Under the pieces are notes generated by a model. It saw only the letters and a program-made list of their open reading frames with translations, was not told the DNA's origin and ran no database searches. A DNA stretch of 41,703 nt from a virus. Each line of letters begins with the position of its first letter. The stretch's first letter is position 1. Where the stretch lies: the IMG/VR virus record IMGVR_UViG_3300044628_001788, positions 1-41,703 of that record; one strand, given 5' to 3'. Shown piece by piece: positions 1 to 7,911 of this stretch. The position numbers and the translations under genes were made by a program.

Positions 1-1
1 A

Positions 2-286
2 TTAGTCGAGCTCACTGCAAGAAACTTGAAACACGGCCTTGGTCGTTGTGTTGGCCGCAATCATTTGACGGCTAGCACCAAGCTTCTCTGCAATCCCTCT
101 CCAGTTCGTCGACTCCTTCTCGTAACGCGATAGAGTCACGAGGTATTGAGCACCCTTGAGCCGTGCAATGCCGGCGTCAATCAGCTCTGCTCGAATCGCC
201 TCCTCTTGCTTCTCGAGCTCTTTAATCTGCCGGCGAATTGCACCAAGACGGTCAGCAGCGTTGGTCGCGTTTTTCATTTTCAACAT
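2..286 (-). CDS. Unknown small protein with coiled coil and possible HTH
   Basis: ATG 286 follows CGAAAGGGAATCTC. The 94-residue product is complete, its TAA being at the window edge. Residues 10-40 form a coiled coil (LGAIRRQIKELEKQEEAIRA). A later section WRGIAEKLGASRQMIAANTT resembles the second and third helices of a helix-turn-helix. This suggests a small DNA-binding or regulatory protein, but no family is certain. Confidence 0.6.
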   Translation of the reverse strand: MLKMKNATNAADRLGAIRRQIKELEKQEEAIRAELIDAGIARLKGAQYLVTLSRYEKESTNWRGIAEKLGASRQMIAANTTTKAVFQVSCSELD

Positions 287-312
287 GAGATTCCCTTTCG
301 ATTGTGTAGAAG

Positions 313-333
313 AAAAACCGGTTTACGTCCGGC
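313..333 (-). terminator. Weak intrinsic terminator candidate
   Basis: On the minus strand, GCCGG, a short loop ACGTAAA and CCGGT are followed by TTTTTCTT just before the last gene. The stem is only four GC pairs plus a G-U pair, so any termination would be partial. Confidence 0.25.
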
Positions 334-343
334 AACGGCTAGC

Positions 344-445
344 TCAGGTCGAAGGAGATAACAAAAAACAACCACTCACCAGCTTGCGGGGGTTATACGG
401 CCCAATCTGATAAGCCGCCGGGTCCCACCTCACCGCTTGGGCCAT
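344..445 (-). CDS. Possible 33-residue peptide gene
   Basis: In the 172-base gap between the genes at 459 and 286, ATG 445 opens a 33-codon frame with MAQAVRWDPAAYQIGPYNPR near its start, which reads more like coding than noise. No clear ribosome binding site is present, so translation would have to be coupled to the previous gene, whose stop is 13 bases upstream. Low confidence. Confidence 0.25.
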   Translation of the reverse strand: MAQAVRWDPAAYQIGPYNPRKLVSGCFLLSPST

Positions 446-458
446 CCGGTATGACGCA

Positions 459-707
459 CTACCGACGCCATCCCAACTCTACCTCGCACTCGGCCTCGGC
501 CTGCCCGTGGGCTTTTGAGAAGGCAGCATTATCACTCCCGTTTCCGGCGTGAAACCTCGAGCCCTCCCAGCCAGTGATGCAGTGAAACGCCTGACAGAAA
601 AAATCGTTGTCCTTGAGAATCACTCGCACCGTCATCGGGTACAGGTCGCCCATGCTGTGATTCTGCAAGCCGCCCGTTCCGTTGTGACCACTCATCGCGT
701 CGCTCAT
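459..707 (-). CDS. Unknown small protein
   Basis: The start is ATG 707, preceded by AAAGAGGGACAAGCA; the frame runs further upstream but without a site. The 82-residue product begins MSDAMSGHNGTGGLQNHSMG, then LYPMTVRVILKDNDFFCQAF, and has a His/Gly/Ala-rich middle and an acidic end (AECEVELGWRR). No domain is recognised. A 126-base gap lies before it, containing the hairpin at 809-832 and nothing else that I can support. Confidence 0.6.
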   Translation of the reverse strand: MSDAMSGHNGTGGLQNHSMGDLYPMTVRVILKDNDFFCQAFHCITGWEGSRFHAGNGSDNAAFSKAHGQAEAECEVELGWRR

Positions 708-808
708 TGCTTGTCCCTCTTTCGAGCCAATCTCCAAGGAAGTCTCGGTTTGATTGCTCGGCTGAATTCTACCGATATCTTCGTCGGTATCAAGCGGTTC
801 TTTGCAGC

Positions 809-832
809 AATTCCGGAAAACTTTCCAGAATT
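809..832 (-). other. Strong hairpin after stop codon
   Basis: On the minus strand AATTCTGGAA and TTCCGGAATT pair over a four-base loop AGTT, ten base pairs with one G-U. The pair at 814/827 is a G-U wobble in minus-strand RNA but a C-A mismatch on the plus strand, so it folds better as minus-strand RNA. It starts two bases after the stop at 834 and lacks a T tract. It may protect the message end or slow transcription. Confidence 0.45.
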
Positions 833-833
833 T

Positions 834-1184
834 TCACGTCACCCGCTCAAACTCCCCATCGCTGGTCTCGCGATATTCGCGAATCGCCGGCAATTTGCGG
901 GCAAAATCGTCATCCTGAACCAGCCGGGCCTCGCGGAGTTTTTGGGCCATCTGCAGAATTTGCTTGGGCGTCGGGTCCCCTTTGGAGCGGCCCTTCGTCT
1001 CTTTCTTCCGTCTTTCTCCTGTCTGCTCTCGCATGAATTCCGCCCAGCCGTGCCTTTCCTTGAGACCCTTGATTTTCGTAATGATTTCCAATCCGGTCCA
1101 GCCTTTGTCTGGCCGTTTCCGAATTGAATCACGGGCCCAGTCCTCAAGCAAGTCCAGAATAATCTGTGGAACCTGTCTGCTCAT
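834..1184 (-). CDS. Unknown basic helical protein
   Basis: ATG 1184 follows GAGGGAGTT. The 116-residue product is helical and charged (QIILDLLEDWARDSIRKRP, WTGLEIITKIKGLKERHGWA), then very basic (GERRKKETKGRSKGD), and ends with TPKQILQMAQKLREARLVQD. Its length, charge and position near a nuclease-like enzyme make nucleic-acid binding plausible. No family is recognised. The stop is followed two bases later by a strong hairpin. Confidence 0.65.
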   Translation of the reverse strand: MSRQVPQIILDLLEDWARDSIRKRPDKGWTGLEIITKIKGLKERHGWAEFMREQTGERRKKETKGRSKGDPTPKQILQMAQKLREARLVQDDDFARKLPAIREYRETSDGEFERVT

Positions 1185-1191
1185 AACTCCC

Positions 1192-2232
1192 TCAATCGCA
1201 AAAGATAGGAAACACCCCTGTGACGCGGTTTCTCGTGACGTCGTAAATGCAGCCGGCCTGTTGAGCTGGCTCGAACGGAAAGCCGTTCTCTGTAGCGTAC
1301 TCGCTCCATCCTATCAAGCTGCCATTTGAGAGGCAACGGTTTGTTGGCATCCCGTACTGGTGATGGTGCCCGATAAGATTCCACCCGGCCGGCAGTGTCT
1401 GGTCCTGACGGTAAATCCATTTCGCCAATGGGATTGTCAACCCTCCGACGCCGCCCTGATACCGGACCTGATGACCGTGGCAAGTTCGAATCGCAAAGTG
1501 CGGGGCGAGGTACGACATCCCAACGCCACCGGAGGTAATCTCCCACTGAAAACGCTTGCTGCCGAATCGCTTCGCGAGCATTGCGTAAATGATGGACTCG
1601 AATGACTTTTCCTTGCCATTCTTGAACCTCATCTTTTTCGTTGTGCGGCCGTGATTACCAACAGCACACGCAACCCGAATCGTCTTCAGGTACTTCTCCG
1701 CGGCAATCGTCTCGAGCCCTTTGCATATCAATTCGTACGCGAAGCAAGTGGCCTCTGCCGGCCCTAGCAAGTTCGTCTCGCAAAGTTCCTCGTGGATGTC
1801 TCCAGTGATGAAGTCTCCGCCGAGAAACAGAAACACAGAGTCAACTCGAGAAGACTCGCGGACATGCCGAATCATTTTCACTGTCGACGTCGCACACTTC
1901 TCAGCACGCCTCTCGGCAACCTCGAGATTCATTTCGTTGCGACCGAGCACTTTCGATTTTTCGATTCGCTCTTCGACGTGCCAGTCAGACCAAATGAAAA
2001 TCGGGATAGCCGCGTTCGTTCTCGACTTGCTGACGTGAAGTGGCCCGTGGTCGACATTCACTCCATCGAGTAATGCCTTCAGGTCGACTTCCCGGTTAAG
2101 CCGGTCTATCTCTTCAGACTGCCGCTCAATCAGCTTTTTGAGCGACGCGACTTGGGCACGGCTCGCACGGCCAATTCGCTCGACTGCTTCTGTCTCTTGT
2201 TCGATTGCGTCATTGAGGAGTCGTGAAGCCAT
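1192..2232 (-). CDS. Calcineurin-type metallophosphoesterase
   Basis: The 346-residue protein starts at ATG 2232 with a coiled-coil N-terminus (ASLKKLIERQSEEIDRLNRE). The catalytic domain has WSDWH (Asp83-x-His85), FLGGD (Asp140), VGNHG (Asn193-His194), CHGH (His252, His254) and LIGHHHQ (His289-291). These are the two-metal ligands of the calcineurin-like superfamily, which hydrolyses phosphodiesters in DNA, RNA or small molecules. It lies at the end of the tail module, an odd place for a replication enzyme. The coiled coil may be for oligomerisation or attachment. Substrate unknown; phage members are sometimes compared to DNA-repair Mre11-type enzymes, but no such partner is seen. Confidence 0.85.
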   Translation of the reverse strand: MASRLLNDAIEQETEAVERIGRASRAQVASLKKLIERQSEEIDRLNREVDLKALLDGVNVDHGPLHVSKSRTNAAIPIFIWSDWHVEERIEKSKVLGRNEMNLEVAERRAEKCATSTVKMIRHVRESSRVDSVFLFLGGDFITGDIHEELCETNLLGPAEATCFAYELICKGLETIAAEKYLKTIRVACAVGNHGRTTKKMRFKNGKEKSFESIIYAMLAKRFGSKRFQWEITSGGVGMSYLAPHFAIRTCHGHQVRYQGGVGGLTIPLAKWIYRQDQTLPAGWNLIGHHHQYGMPTNRCLSNGSLIGWSEYATENGFPFEPAQQAGCIYDVTRNRVTGVFPIFCD

Positions 2233-2456
2233 GAGCGAATACTCTCTTTGCAGACATTGATTCCAAAGTGAGAACAGATAACATCCCGGACAGCTCGAAC
2301 GGATGGGCGGTCATGTTCCGCCATCTTGAAATACTCTTCCCTGAATTCCGCGAGCTCTTTCCTTTGCTCGTTCGAAAGCTTGTCATCCCAACTTGAATAA
2401 CGCCGGCCGCTGTCAGCCGCCGCAGCCATCAACAGGCTGAGTCCCGTTTTCTTCAT
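2130..2456 (-). CDS. Unknown basic protein, possible DNA-binding
   Basis: ATG 2456 follows GAGGGAGTTAAGA. The 108-residue product has a helical, charged middle (DDKLSNEQRKELAEFREEYF), then RPSVRAVRDVICSHFGINVC and KESIRSWLHD, a sequence with the rhythm of a helix-turn-helix, and a basic Ser/Lys/Arg tail. It overlaps the next gene by 103 bases in another frame. The long overlap is unusual here, but both starts and the protein characters look real. Confidence 0.55.
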   Translation of the reverse strand: MKKTGLSLLMAAAADSGRRYSSWDDKLSNEQRKELAEFREEYFKMAEHDRPSVRAVRDVICSHFGINVCKESIRSWLHDSSMTQSNKRQKQSSELAVRAVPKSRRSKS

Positions 2457-2640
2457 TCTTAACTCCCTCGTAATCGTCGCACGTCAAGCAGCAACGCTCC
2501 GCCTGACCGTACTGGTATTTTCGCTCGCAGCAAAGAACATACAAGCGGCAACGAAAGATTTTTTCAAAATTCTGCTTGAATCCGCAGAACGTGTTGCGTA
2601 CCTCACGGAAGACTTCGCCGCGGTGGGTGCAGGGTGTCAT
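2413..2640 (-). CDS. Small Cys-rich protein
   Basis: ATG 2640 overlaps the previous stop; a GTG at 2664 is an alternative. The 75-residue protein has CTHRGE, TFCGF, FRCRLYVLCCERK and ERCCLTCDDYEG. The order 'C-x-(H/Y)-R-G-E, C, C, C, C-C-x-T-C-x-D-(Y/F)' resembles, from memory, small Cys-rich proteins encoded in Planctomycetota and their phages, often in tail regions. A zinc- or iron-binding domain is plausible. This is one of few hints to the host. Confidence 0.6.
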   Translation of the reverse strand: MTPCTHRGEVFREVRNTFCGFKQNFEKIFRCRLYVLCCERKYQYGQAERCCLTCDDYEGVKNEENGTQPVDGCGG

Positions 2641-3629
2641 CGTTGGTTCGCCAGCATCGTCCACTCATCAAATTTAATCAGGTCCCTTGGGGGGCCGACC
2701 CAGTTGTCGCCCATCAGATAGAGTCCGTTCGGGAAAACAGGGTACGTCAGGTCCCCGAACTCTTCGCAGACAAAACAGAACCGGAGCCAAGGCGTCGGCT
2801 TCCCTGCACAGCCAGACGTCACCCAACTCGGGGTGTAGCTCGTCTCGAGCGATTGAAGTGTGACGCCATCAACAATAATGTCCTGAATAATCGGATACGT
2901 CGCAGGGTAAATCGGTTGAGCGGCTAATCTCCATACATATTCAATTGTATGGGTCCCTGAGCCTATCTCCGTGCGGACCTGATTCGGGTGCTGTCCGAAT
3001 ATCCCAAAATCAAGAATGCCCTTCCACGGGCCGCACGGTCCCCAAAACGTAGAGCGAGGTGCCGTGTCTCGAATCGTCAGCTCGAAGCCTTGAAAGTGCC
3101 GGCCACCAGTTGGCGGGCCTCCCGGAAACAGCCAGCCATCGCGATACCACTCAAAGCAATCTGTTGGCGTCCCGAACTGAACATTGAAAAACCAGTCAGG
3201 GCAAACCGATAAATCTAAGTCAAAAGTGTGCTTAAAAGAAAAATCCCACTCAGTAAAGTCGAGCGAGAAATACTGCAGCACTTGCGGATGAGGCTTGCCG
3301 ATGTCGCGGTTCGTTGCGTACCTTAACGCCCCGTCATTCGGAATGTACGGCGATGGTGTGTTGCGATTGTACGGAATGCTCGTGTGCGTGAATCGTCGTG
3401 AATCGTCGACATAATACTCACCGCTCCAGCCGGGAGGGAATCCGCCCGGGGGAACGATAAACCTCCACGCCGAAGCGTCGGGTGCGTCCATGTCGTCGGT
3501 CTTGTCAGCGAACAGCACGGGTGCGTTTTCGTTTGCGAAGCATCCGCAAAGCGGGTCGTGCGTCGGGTCGTCATCCCCGCCGCCGCCTCCACCTCCGTCG
3601 CAGCATCCGCAACCAAGCATTCCAACCAC
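2637..3629 (-). CDS. Unknown tail-region protein with Cys/Gly-rich N-terminus
   Basis: GTG 3629 after GGTGAATT is taken as start; an ATG three codons later is possible. The 330-residue protein begins GMLGCGCCDGGGGGGGDDD, with four Cys in the first 35 residues, then a long strand- and aromatic-rich body (WRFIVPPGGFPPGWSGEYYV, YFSLDFTEWDFSFKHTFDLD, FELTIRDTAPRSTFWGPCGP). The composition suits a lectin- or jelly-roll-like surface domain, but no family is certain. Its stop overlaps the next start as ATGA. Confidence 0.6.
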   Translation of the reverse strand: MVGMLGCGCCDGGGGGGGDDDPTHDPLCGCFANENAPVLFADKTDDMDAPDASAWRFIVPPGGFPPGWSGEYYVDDSRRFTHTSIPYNRNTPSPYIPNDGALRYATNRDIGKPHPQVLQYFSLDFTEWDFSFKHTFDLDLSVCPDWFFNVQFGTPTDCFEWYRDGWLFPGGPPTGGRHFQGFELTIRDTAPRSTFWGPCGPWKGILDFGIFGQHPNQVRTEIGSGTHTIEYVWRLAAQPIYPATYPIIQDIIVDGVTLQSLETSYTPSWVTSGCAGKPTPWLRFCFVCEEFGDLTYPVFPNGLYLMGDNWVGPPRDLIKFDEWTMLANQR

Positions 3630-3638
3630 AATTCACCA

Positions 3639-4064
3639 TTACGTTGCGTACAAAAATCCTGACGTTTGGTCAAAGTCTGCAGTGAACGTTTGTCCACTAG
3701 CCACGGTTATAAGGTAACCGTAATCAATATAGCATATCAGCTCATCGTTGGTTGCCGAATCATTATAAATGATACCATATCTGAACGGACCTATAGACCC
3801 GCCCGATGCCGTCCAGCTTGGGTCAGGGCTAACCATGAGTGTATAAAGCCCAGAAGACTGCCCGGAACTTGATATGGTCAGCATCTTACTGTTCTGAGTA
3901 TATCCGTTTGCTGTAGACAACTGGCCAGTGACGCTTGAAAGCTGGGTCCAGCTAAGACTTGGAGCGTCGGTTGTCAGGATGATTTTCAACGTGTCAGAGC
4001 CGAGGTTGTGGACCTTTTCGTGCACAGCCTCCACGAAGCTATAGAATTTCGTTACCGTAGCCAT
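3639..4064 (-). CDS. Conserved phage structural protein
   Basis: ATG 4064 has only a weak upstream AGG. The 141-residue protein contains FVEAVHEKVHNLGSDTLKII, LSTANGYTQNSK, WTASGGSIGPFRYGIIYNDS and LICYIDYGYLITVASGQTFT. The 'K-V-x-x-L-x-T', 'G-Y', 'W-T-A', 'F-R-Y-x-x-x-Y-N-D-(T/S)-A' and 'L-I-x-x-x-D-Y-G' series is shared, from memory, by a widespread phage structural family. It is all-beta and probably part of the tail or head surface. The molecular role is unknown. Confidence 0.65.
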   Translation of the reverse strand: MATVTKFYSFVEAVHEKVHNLGSDTLKIILTTDAPSLSWTQLSSVTGQLSTANGYTQNSKMLTISSSGQSSGLYTLMVSPDPSWTASGGSIGPFRYGIIYNDSATNDELICYIDYGYLITVASGQTFTADFDQTSGFLYAT

Positions 4065-4090
4065 AGTGTACGCCTGTTCACTAATAAACC

Positions 4091-4849
4091 TTATTCAAAC
4101 CCAGAACCAGCACCAGCACCAGAATACCGAACCTCGCGGAATGCGATGGTTGTTGTAATCGGGCTGATGGTTGTTGTAATCGCATCGCCGGCAGGAGGTG
4201 TCGTTCGCCCTCCGCTGACCGGAGGAAGTGTCGAGCCCCCGTCGTTGCAGTCCTCTGCGACAATCAGCCAAGCCGAATTCACCCAGCCCGCAATCCCGTA
4301 CCTGTCGCCATTAACACAAACAGCCGAAGAGGCCCAGTTGAATACCTTGATTGCATCCGAGCTCACGGTCAGCTGGCCGTTTGCGTCGAACGTCACGATA
4401 TCACAAGTGGCACCGCCCATCAAAGAGCCGACGCGGCCGGGAATCCCGCCAGACGGGGCTTTTATCAATCGCAGCCCACCCTTGATTGGGTCGAGCCGGA
4501 TAGAGGCCAGCTGGAGCGTGTCACGCTCAACCAAGCCAACGACGACGAAATTACCCGCGGAGTTCTTCTCGACAACCCAGTCGCCAGTCTTCGGCCGAAC
4601 CCGGTCCCCGACAGCCAGCGTCCCGGTGTACCGGACTAGCATGTCCTCACTGAGATTGACCGCACCTTTCTGCCCGTCGAACCGGCTCGTAGCCCCGAAC
4701 GTCGTTGAAGTGGATGTCGCCTTCTCTACGGTGTAAACAATCCGCCGCCCGCCGGCTTTCGTGTCTGTGCTGGCAATGGCAACGATTGAATAGGCCGGGA
4801 CTGTCTCGGCACACTCAAACGGTCGAAGGTTGATTTTTCGTTCTGCCAT
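4091..4849 (-). CDS. Unknown tail-region structural protein
   Basis: ATG 4849 lies three bases after the previous stop. The 252-residue protein is strand-rich: LRPFECAETVPAYSIVAIAS, LAVGDRVRPKTGDWVVEKNS, AGNFVVVGLVERDTLQLASI. It ends in a low-complexity Thr/Gly section with two ITTTI repeats and SGAGAGSGFE. The N-terminal half reads as an all-beta domain. No family is recognised; neighbours suggest a tail-tip or fibre component. Confidence 0.6.
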   Translation of the reverse strand: MAERKINLRPFECAETVPAYSIVAIASTDTKAGGRRIVYTVEKATSTSTTFGATSRFDGQKGAVNLSEDMLVRYTGTLAVGDRVRPKTGDWVVEKNSAGNFVVVGLVERDTLQLASIRLDPIKGGLRLIKAPSGGIPGRVGSLMGGATCDIVTFDANGQLTVSSDAIKVFNWASSAVCVNGDRYGIAGWVNSAWLIVAEDCNDGGSTLPPVSGGRTTPPAGDAITTTISPITTTIAFREVRYSGAGAGSGFE

Positions 4850-4852
4850 CGG

Positions 4853-6628
4853 TTACAGGAACCTCACCTGCTCAGCTCGCTTTTGCCAGAGCTCTATCGC
4901 CTTTCGGCGGTCCTCTTGCCGCTTCAGAATCTCATCCTGCAGAAGCTTTGTCCTGCGGAGATATCCAAGCGTCCGGGCCCGGCTCTTGTCAGTGTTTCGC
5001 ATCACTACCGTTGTAGCACCGCCCTCGTTGATTGTGTAGCTCGCCTCTCGTATCGCACCGTCAAGCTTGACTGAGATAATCCCGATATATGTTGCGGTCT
5101 CAGCGTCTTTACGCTTGAAGGTCTCATCGACTTCGGCGTCATACGTCGCGATGATTTTTTCAATCTCATCAATATTATTCGCTTTAGTGTCGGTAGCACC
5201 GTAATACGGGGCCGCTTCATCGACACTGACAGTGACAGTGCTGGCCGGGCTTTTCTTTGCCATGCCTTTCACTTTGCTGTGCCGGACTGGCAGTCCCGTC
5301 TTCAGGTCTTTAGCGTGACACCCGCACCGAAGCCAGAGACGCGGTCGCGAGAACGTATAAGTGTCTTTGTTTATCTGTGCGGTGATTGGCTGGTCGAACA
5401 TCACGATTCCGCGTTCGTGGTCGATGTTCATCGACGAAAATGTCACAACGTACCGGACGTTCACTTGCTGGTTGACTCTGATTTTGTCAAGCTGCTCCCA
5501 CGGTATTTTTTTAGGGTCATTGGTATTCAGCGAGCCAATGTCGCCGTCGTCGAAGAACTTGCCAAACACAACAGGCTCTTTTGCGTACCGTCGCTTGTCG
5601 ATATCGTCAAGAATTGTTTCTGCCTGAACCGGAAGCAGCGGCAGAAACTGCTCGACATACTTCGGCGGTCCGTACTCATCGATAAACTTTTTCAACCCCT
5701 TGTTTGGTGGTCCACCATCAGTCACCGGGAGCTTGACTCTCCACCACTTAAATATGCACTTCTGTGCAAGTGCTGCGACTGTGTAAGCGTAATCGGCATC
5801 TTGCTCTGGGACGAGCGTGTCGAAGCCAGCCGCCGGGTCCCAGTCTTCCATTTCCGGCACGTAGTAGCTCAAGTCCTCAATCGGCCGAATCTTGCCGTCG
5901 ACGTCTTCTCCGACAGGCTCGAGCTCAAAGTCTACGTTGTACTTGATTGGCTGAGTGATAAACCGAATTTCCTTCGGCCTCTCGACCGGGTCAGACTCTT
6001 GCCCAATCGATTCGATTTTGTCGTAATCAGTCAGCTTGCCACCGCGGCCAACTTTGTAAACAGCGGCCCCGCCTTTCCAGTTCGGGCACACTCGCAAGTC
6101 GAACTGCTCAAGTAGGCTGTGAAGAGCCTGAGCGGCAATCACGTTATCCCACGAAACCTCCGGGTAGACGTTCTCTGGGACTCGCGAGACATTCGCTTTA
6201 TCAACGCCCATCGCCTCAAAGCACAACTGCACAAGCTCGCGAAGGTTTCTCTTGCTGTACCCGAAAACATCGTCAGGAGTTTTCTTTTTGCTCCCGGAAA
6301 GAACGAGGTCTTTTCCTTCGATGTCCTTGAGGTTGTAAGTCCCGGTGATGGTCGAATAATGCCAAGCCCAGCGATAATCTGTGGCGTAAAAGGCAATTAC
6401 CTCTCCAGAGGAATTCAGCTGATAACTCGCCCGGTCGCTCAGGCAGTTTTTCATTTTCAGCTTCGTCTTGCCGTACGTTATTTTCAGTGTTCCGTACGGA
6501 GCAATCTTGTCGAGCCGTTGCGGTGTAATTTGAAACGACATCACCCCGGGCACAACTCCTTGGCCCATGCTGTACGAAAACGATATGACGTCTTCGACTC
6601 CGGTGTATTCGACAACTGCTTCGAGCAT
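4853..6628 (-). CDS. Tail hub-like or baseplate protein
   Basis: ATG 6628 overlaps the previous stop; a TTG five codons upstream is less likely. The 591-residue protein begins MLEAVVEYTGVEDVISFSYS and has PGVMSFQITPQ, YATDYRWAWHYSTITGTYNL (about 80-100) and LRELVQLCFEAMGVDKANV. It also has AAQALHSLLEQFDLRVC, like tail hub proteins that have a 'D-R-R-W-x-W...I-x-G-x-Y-N' motif. The remainder is mixed, ending with a charged coiled coil (DEILKRQEDRRKAIELWQKR). A role at the tail tip, binding the tape measure and receptor proteins, is inferred. No peptidase motif was seen. Confidence 0.6.
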   Translation of the reverse strand: MLEAVVEYTGVEDVISFSYSMGQGVVPGVMSFQITPQRLDKIAPYGTLKITYGKTKLKMKNCLSDRASYQLNSSGEVIAFYATDYRWAWHYSTITGTYNLKDIEGKDLVLSGSKKKTPDDVFGYSKRNLRELVQLCFEAMGVDKANVSRVPENVYPEVSWDNVIAAQALHSLLEQFDLRVCPNWKGGAAVYKVGRGGKLTDYDKIESIGQESDPVERPKEIRFITQPIKYNVDFELEPVGEDVDGKIRPIEDLSYYVPEMEDWDPAAGFDTLVPEQDADYAYTVAALAQKCIFKWWRVKLPVTDGGPPNKGLKKFIDEYGPPKYVEQFLPLLPVQAETILDDIDKRRYAKEPVVFGKFFDDGDIGSLNTNDPKKIPWEQLDKIRVNQQVNVRYVVTFSSMNIDHERGIVMFDQPITAQINKDTYTFSRPRLWLRCGCHAKDLKTGLPVRHSKVKGMAKKSPASTVTVSVDEAAPYYGATDTKANNIDEIEKIIATYDAEVDETFKRKDAETATYIGIISVKLDGAIREASYTINEGGATTVVMRNTDKSRARTLGYLRRTKLLQDEILKRQEDRRKAIELWQKRAEQVRFL

Positions 6629-7911
6629 TATGCCTGAGTCCAAGTCTTATTGATTGCGGCTTCCCACTCAACGTCGCTAGGCCGGCAGCGGTTGAAAACG
6701 ATTCCGTTCGTATAAGTCACAACCCCATGCGGGTCCTTTAGTGTCGCACCGGCGTTGACCGTGAAATTGGTTACTGTCTTCGTCCGGAGGTCTCGACTGA
6801 AGTCGACTTCCGCCCCGGAGGCAGCGACGATTGTCGTCACCGTCCCTGTCGAGTTGTGGATATACACCCCACCGTTCGCATTCAGGGTCGTTACGGTCCC
6901 AGCCGCTTTGACGTGCTCTCCGCCGCTCAGAGTCAGGGTCGTGATATTTGACCGAGTCTCCAGCGTTCCGCCAGCCTGAGTCACCGTGGTAAGCGTAGCA
7001 CCTAGCCCGCACAGAACACTCGAGTCGCTCTCGACGTTCGTCTGGTAGCCAACACGAAGCGTCGGGACCGTCGCGGCACTGCCGGCGTGCAGGGCAATCC
7101 CGACAGAGCCTGCGGATACGTTTACCTCGTTGCTTGCGTGAGTCCCAATAAACTCAAACGCCTTTTCTGAATCAGTCTCAGGCTGTCCGGTTGATAATAC
7201 CGTGACCGTCGATTGCCCAGTGCCGGCGTTGAGCTTGATTCGCGGTGAACCGCCGCCCTCGCCTTGCCCGACGACCACTTGCATATTCGTGGCGTCACCT
7301 GAGTTGCTGTACTTCAGGAACCGCTCGCGGTATTCGTAGTAGCCGTTTTCGTTGTAGACTGGCAATCCAATCGAGCCAGTGAACGAGGCGTCGAAATACA
7401 CTGATGCTGGAGTCACGGCATTATTATCAAGTCCGTACAAGCAGCTCACGTCTGAGTCCGCAAAAATGACCGTGTCTCCATCGATTGGCAGTGTCGCACC
7501 AGACCAATTCCCGGCAACGTTCGCGAAGTTCGGTCCAGTGCATGCCGTTAAGTCAACTCCGACAGAACTGGTCGCACCGTCGAATCGTTGTAAGTCCGCC
7601 GCCCCGCCACCAGTTTCCGTGGTCGTTAGCGTACACGTAAACGGAACGCCTTCTTCGTCAGCCGTGCCGACGAGGTAATCGCCAGAGCGAGACCATGTAA
7701 TCTCCTCAAACTCCGGGTCGTTTGAGTTGTTCAGTTCCGCGACGACATTATCAACGATGGTTGCTGGAGTCGCACTTCCGGATACAACTGTAATAGACTT
7801 GCTGCCGATTGTCACAATGACATTGTCATTGTTTTCCCATGTCCCATTAAACAGCCACCGAGTCACCTGAGCTACCGGTCGAACAGCACCAATCCAAACA
7901 CGAGTTGCCAT
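6628..7911 (-). CDS. Beta-repeat tail surface protein, possible adhesin
   Basis: ATG 7911 overlaps the previous stop and follows GGTGAAATA. The 427-residue protein has an N-terminal part (MATRVWIGAVRPVAQVTRWL, GSKSITVVSGSATPATIVDN) that resembles an Ig-like or fibronectin-like tail domain. After about residue 230 come short repeated strands rich in Thr, Val, Gly and Asn (TLTTVTQAGGTLETRSNITT, LTLSGGEHVKAAGTVTTLNA), the appearance of a beta-helix or beta-solenoid. Such proteins often bind surface glycans. I infer a tail-tip or side-fibre role. Confidence 0.6.
   Translation of the reverse strand: MATRVWIGAVRPVAQVTRWLFNGTWENNDNVIVTIGSKSITVVSGSATPATIVDNVVAELNNSNDPEFEEITWSRSGDYLVGTADEEGVPFTCTLTTTETGGGAADLQRFDGATSSVGVDLTACTGPNFANVAGNWSGATLPIDGDTVIFADSDVSCLYGLDNNAVTPASVYFDASFTGSIGLPVYNENGYYEYRERFLKYSNSGDATNMQVVVGQGEGGGSPRIKLNAGTGQSTVTVLSTGQPETDSEKAFEFIGTHASNEVNVSAGSVGIALHAGSAATVPTLRVGYQTNVESDSSVLCGLGATLTTVTQAGGTLETRSNITTLTLSGGEHVKAAGTVTTLNANGGVYIHNSTGTVTTIVAASGAEVDFSRDLRTKTVTNFTVNAGATLKDPHGVVTYTNGIVFNRCRPSDVEWEAAINKTWTQA

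Noticed and set aside
5279-6115. A 278-codon plus-strand frame opposite the tail hub-like gene
   Set aside because: Antisense shadow within an operon that is otherwise all minus strand, with no start signal.
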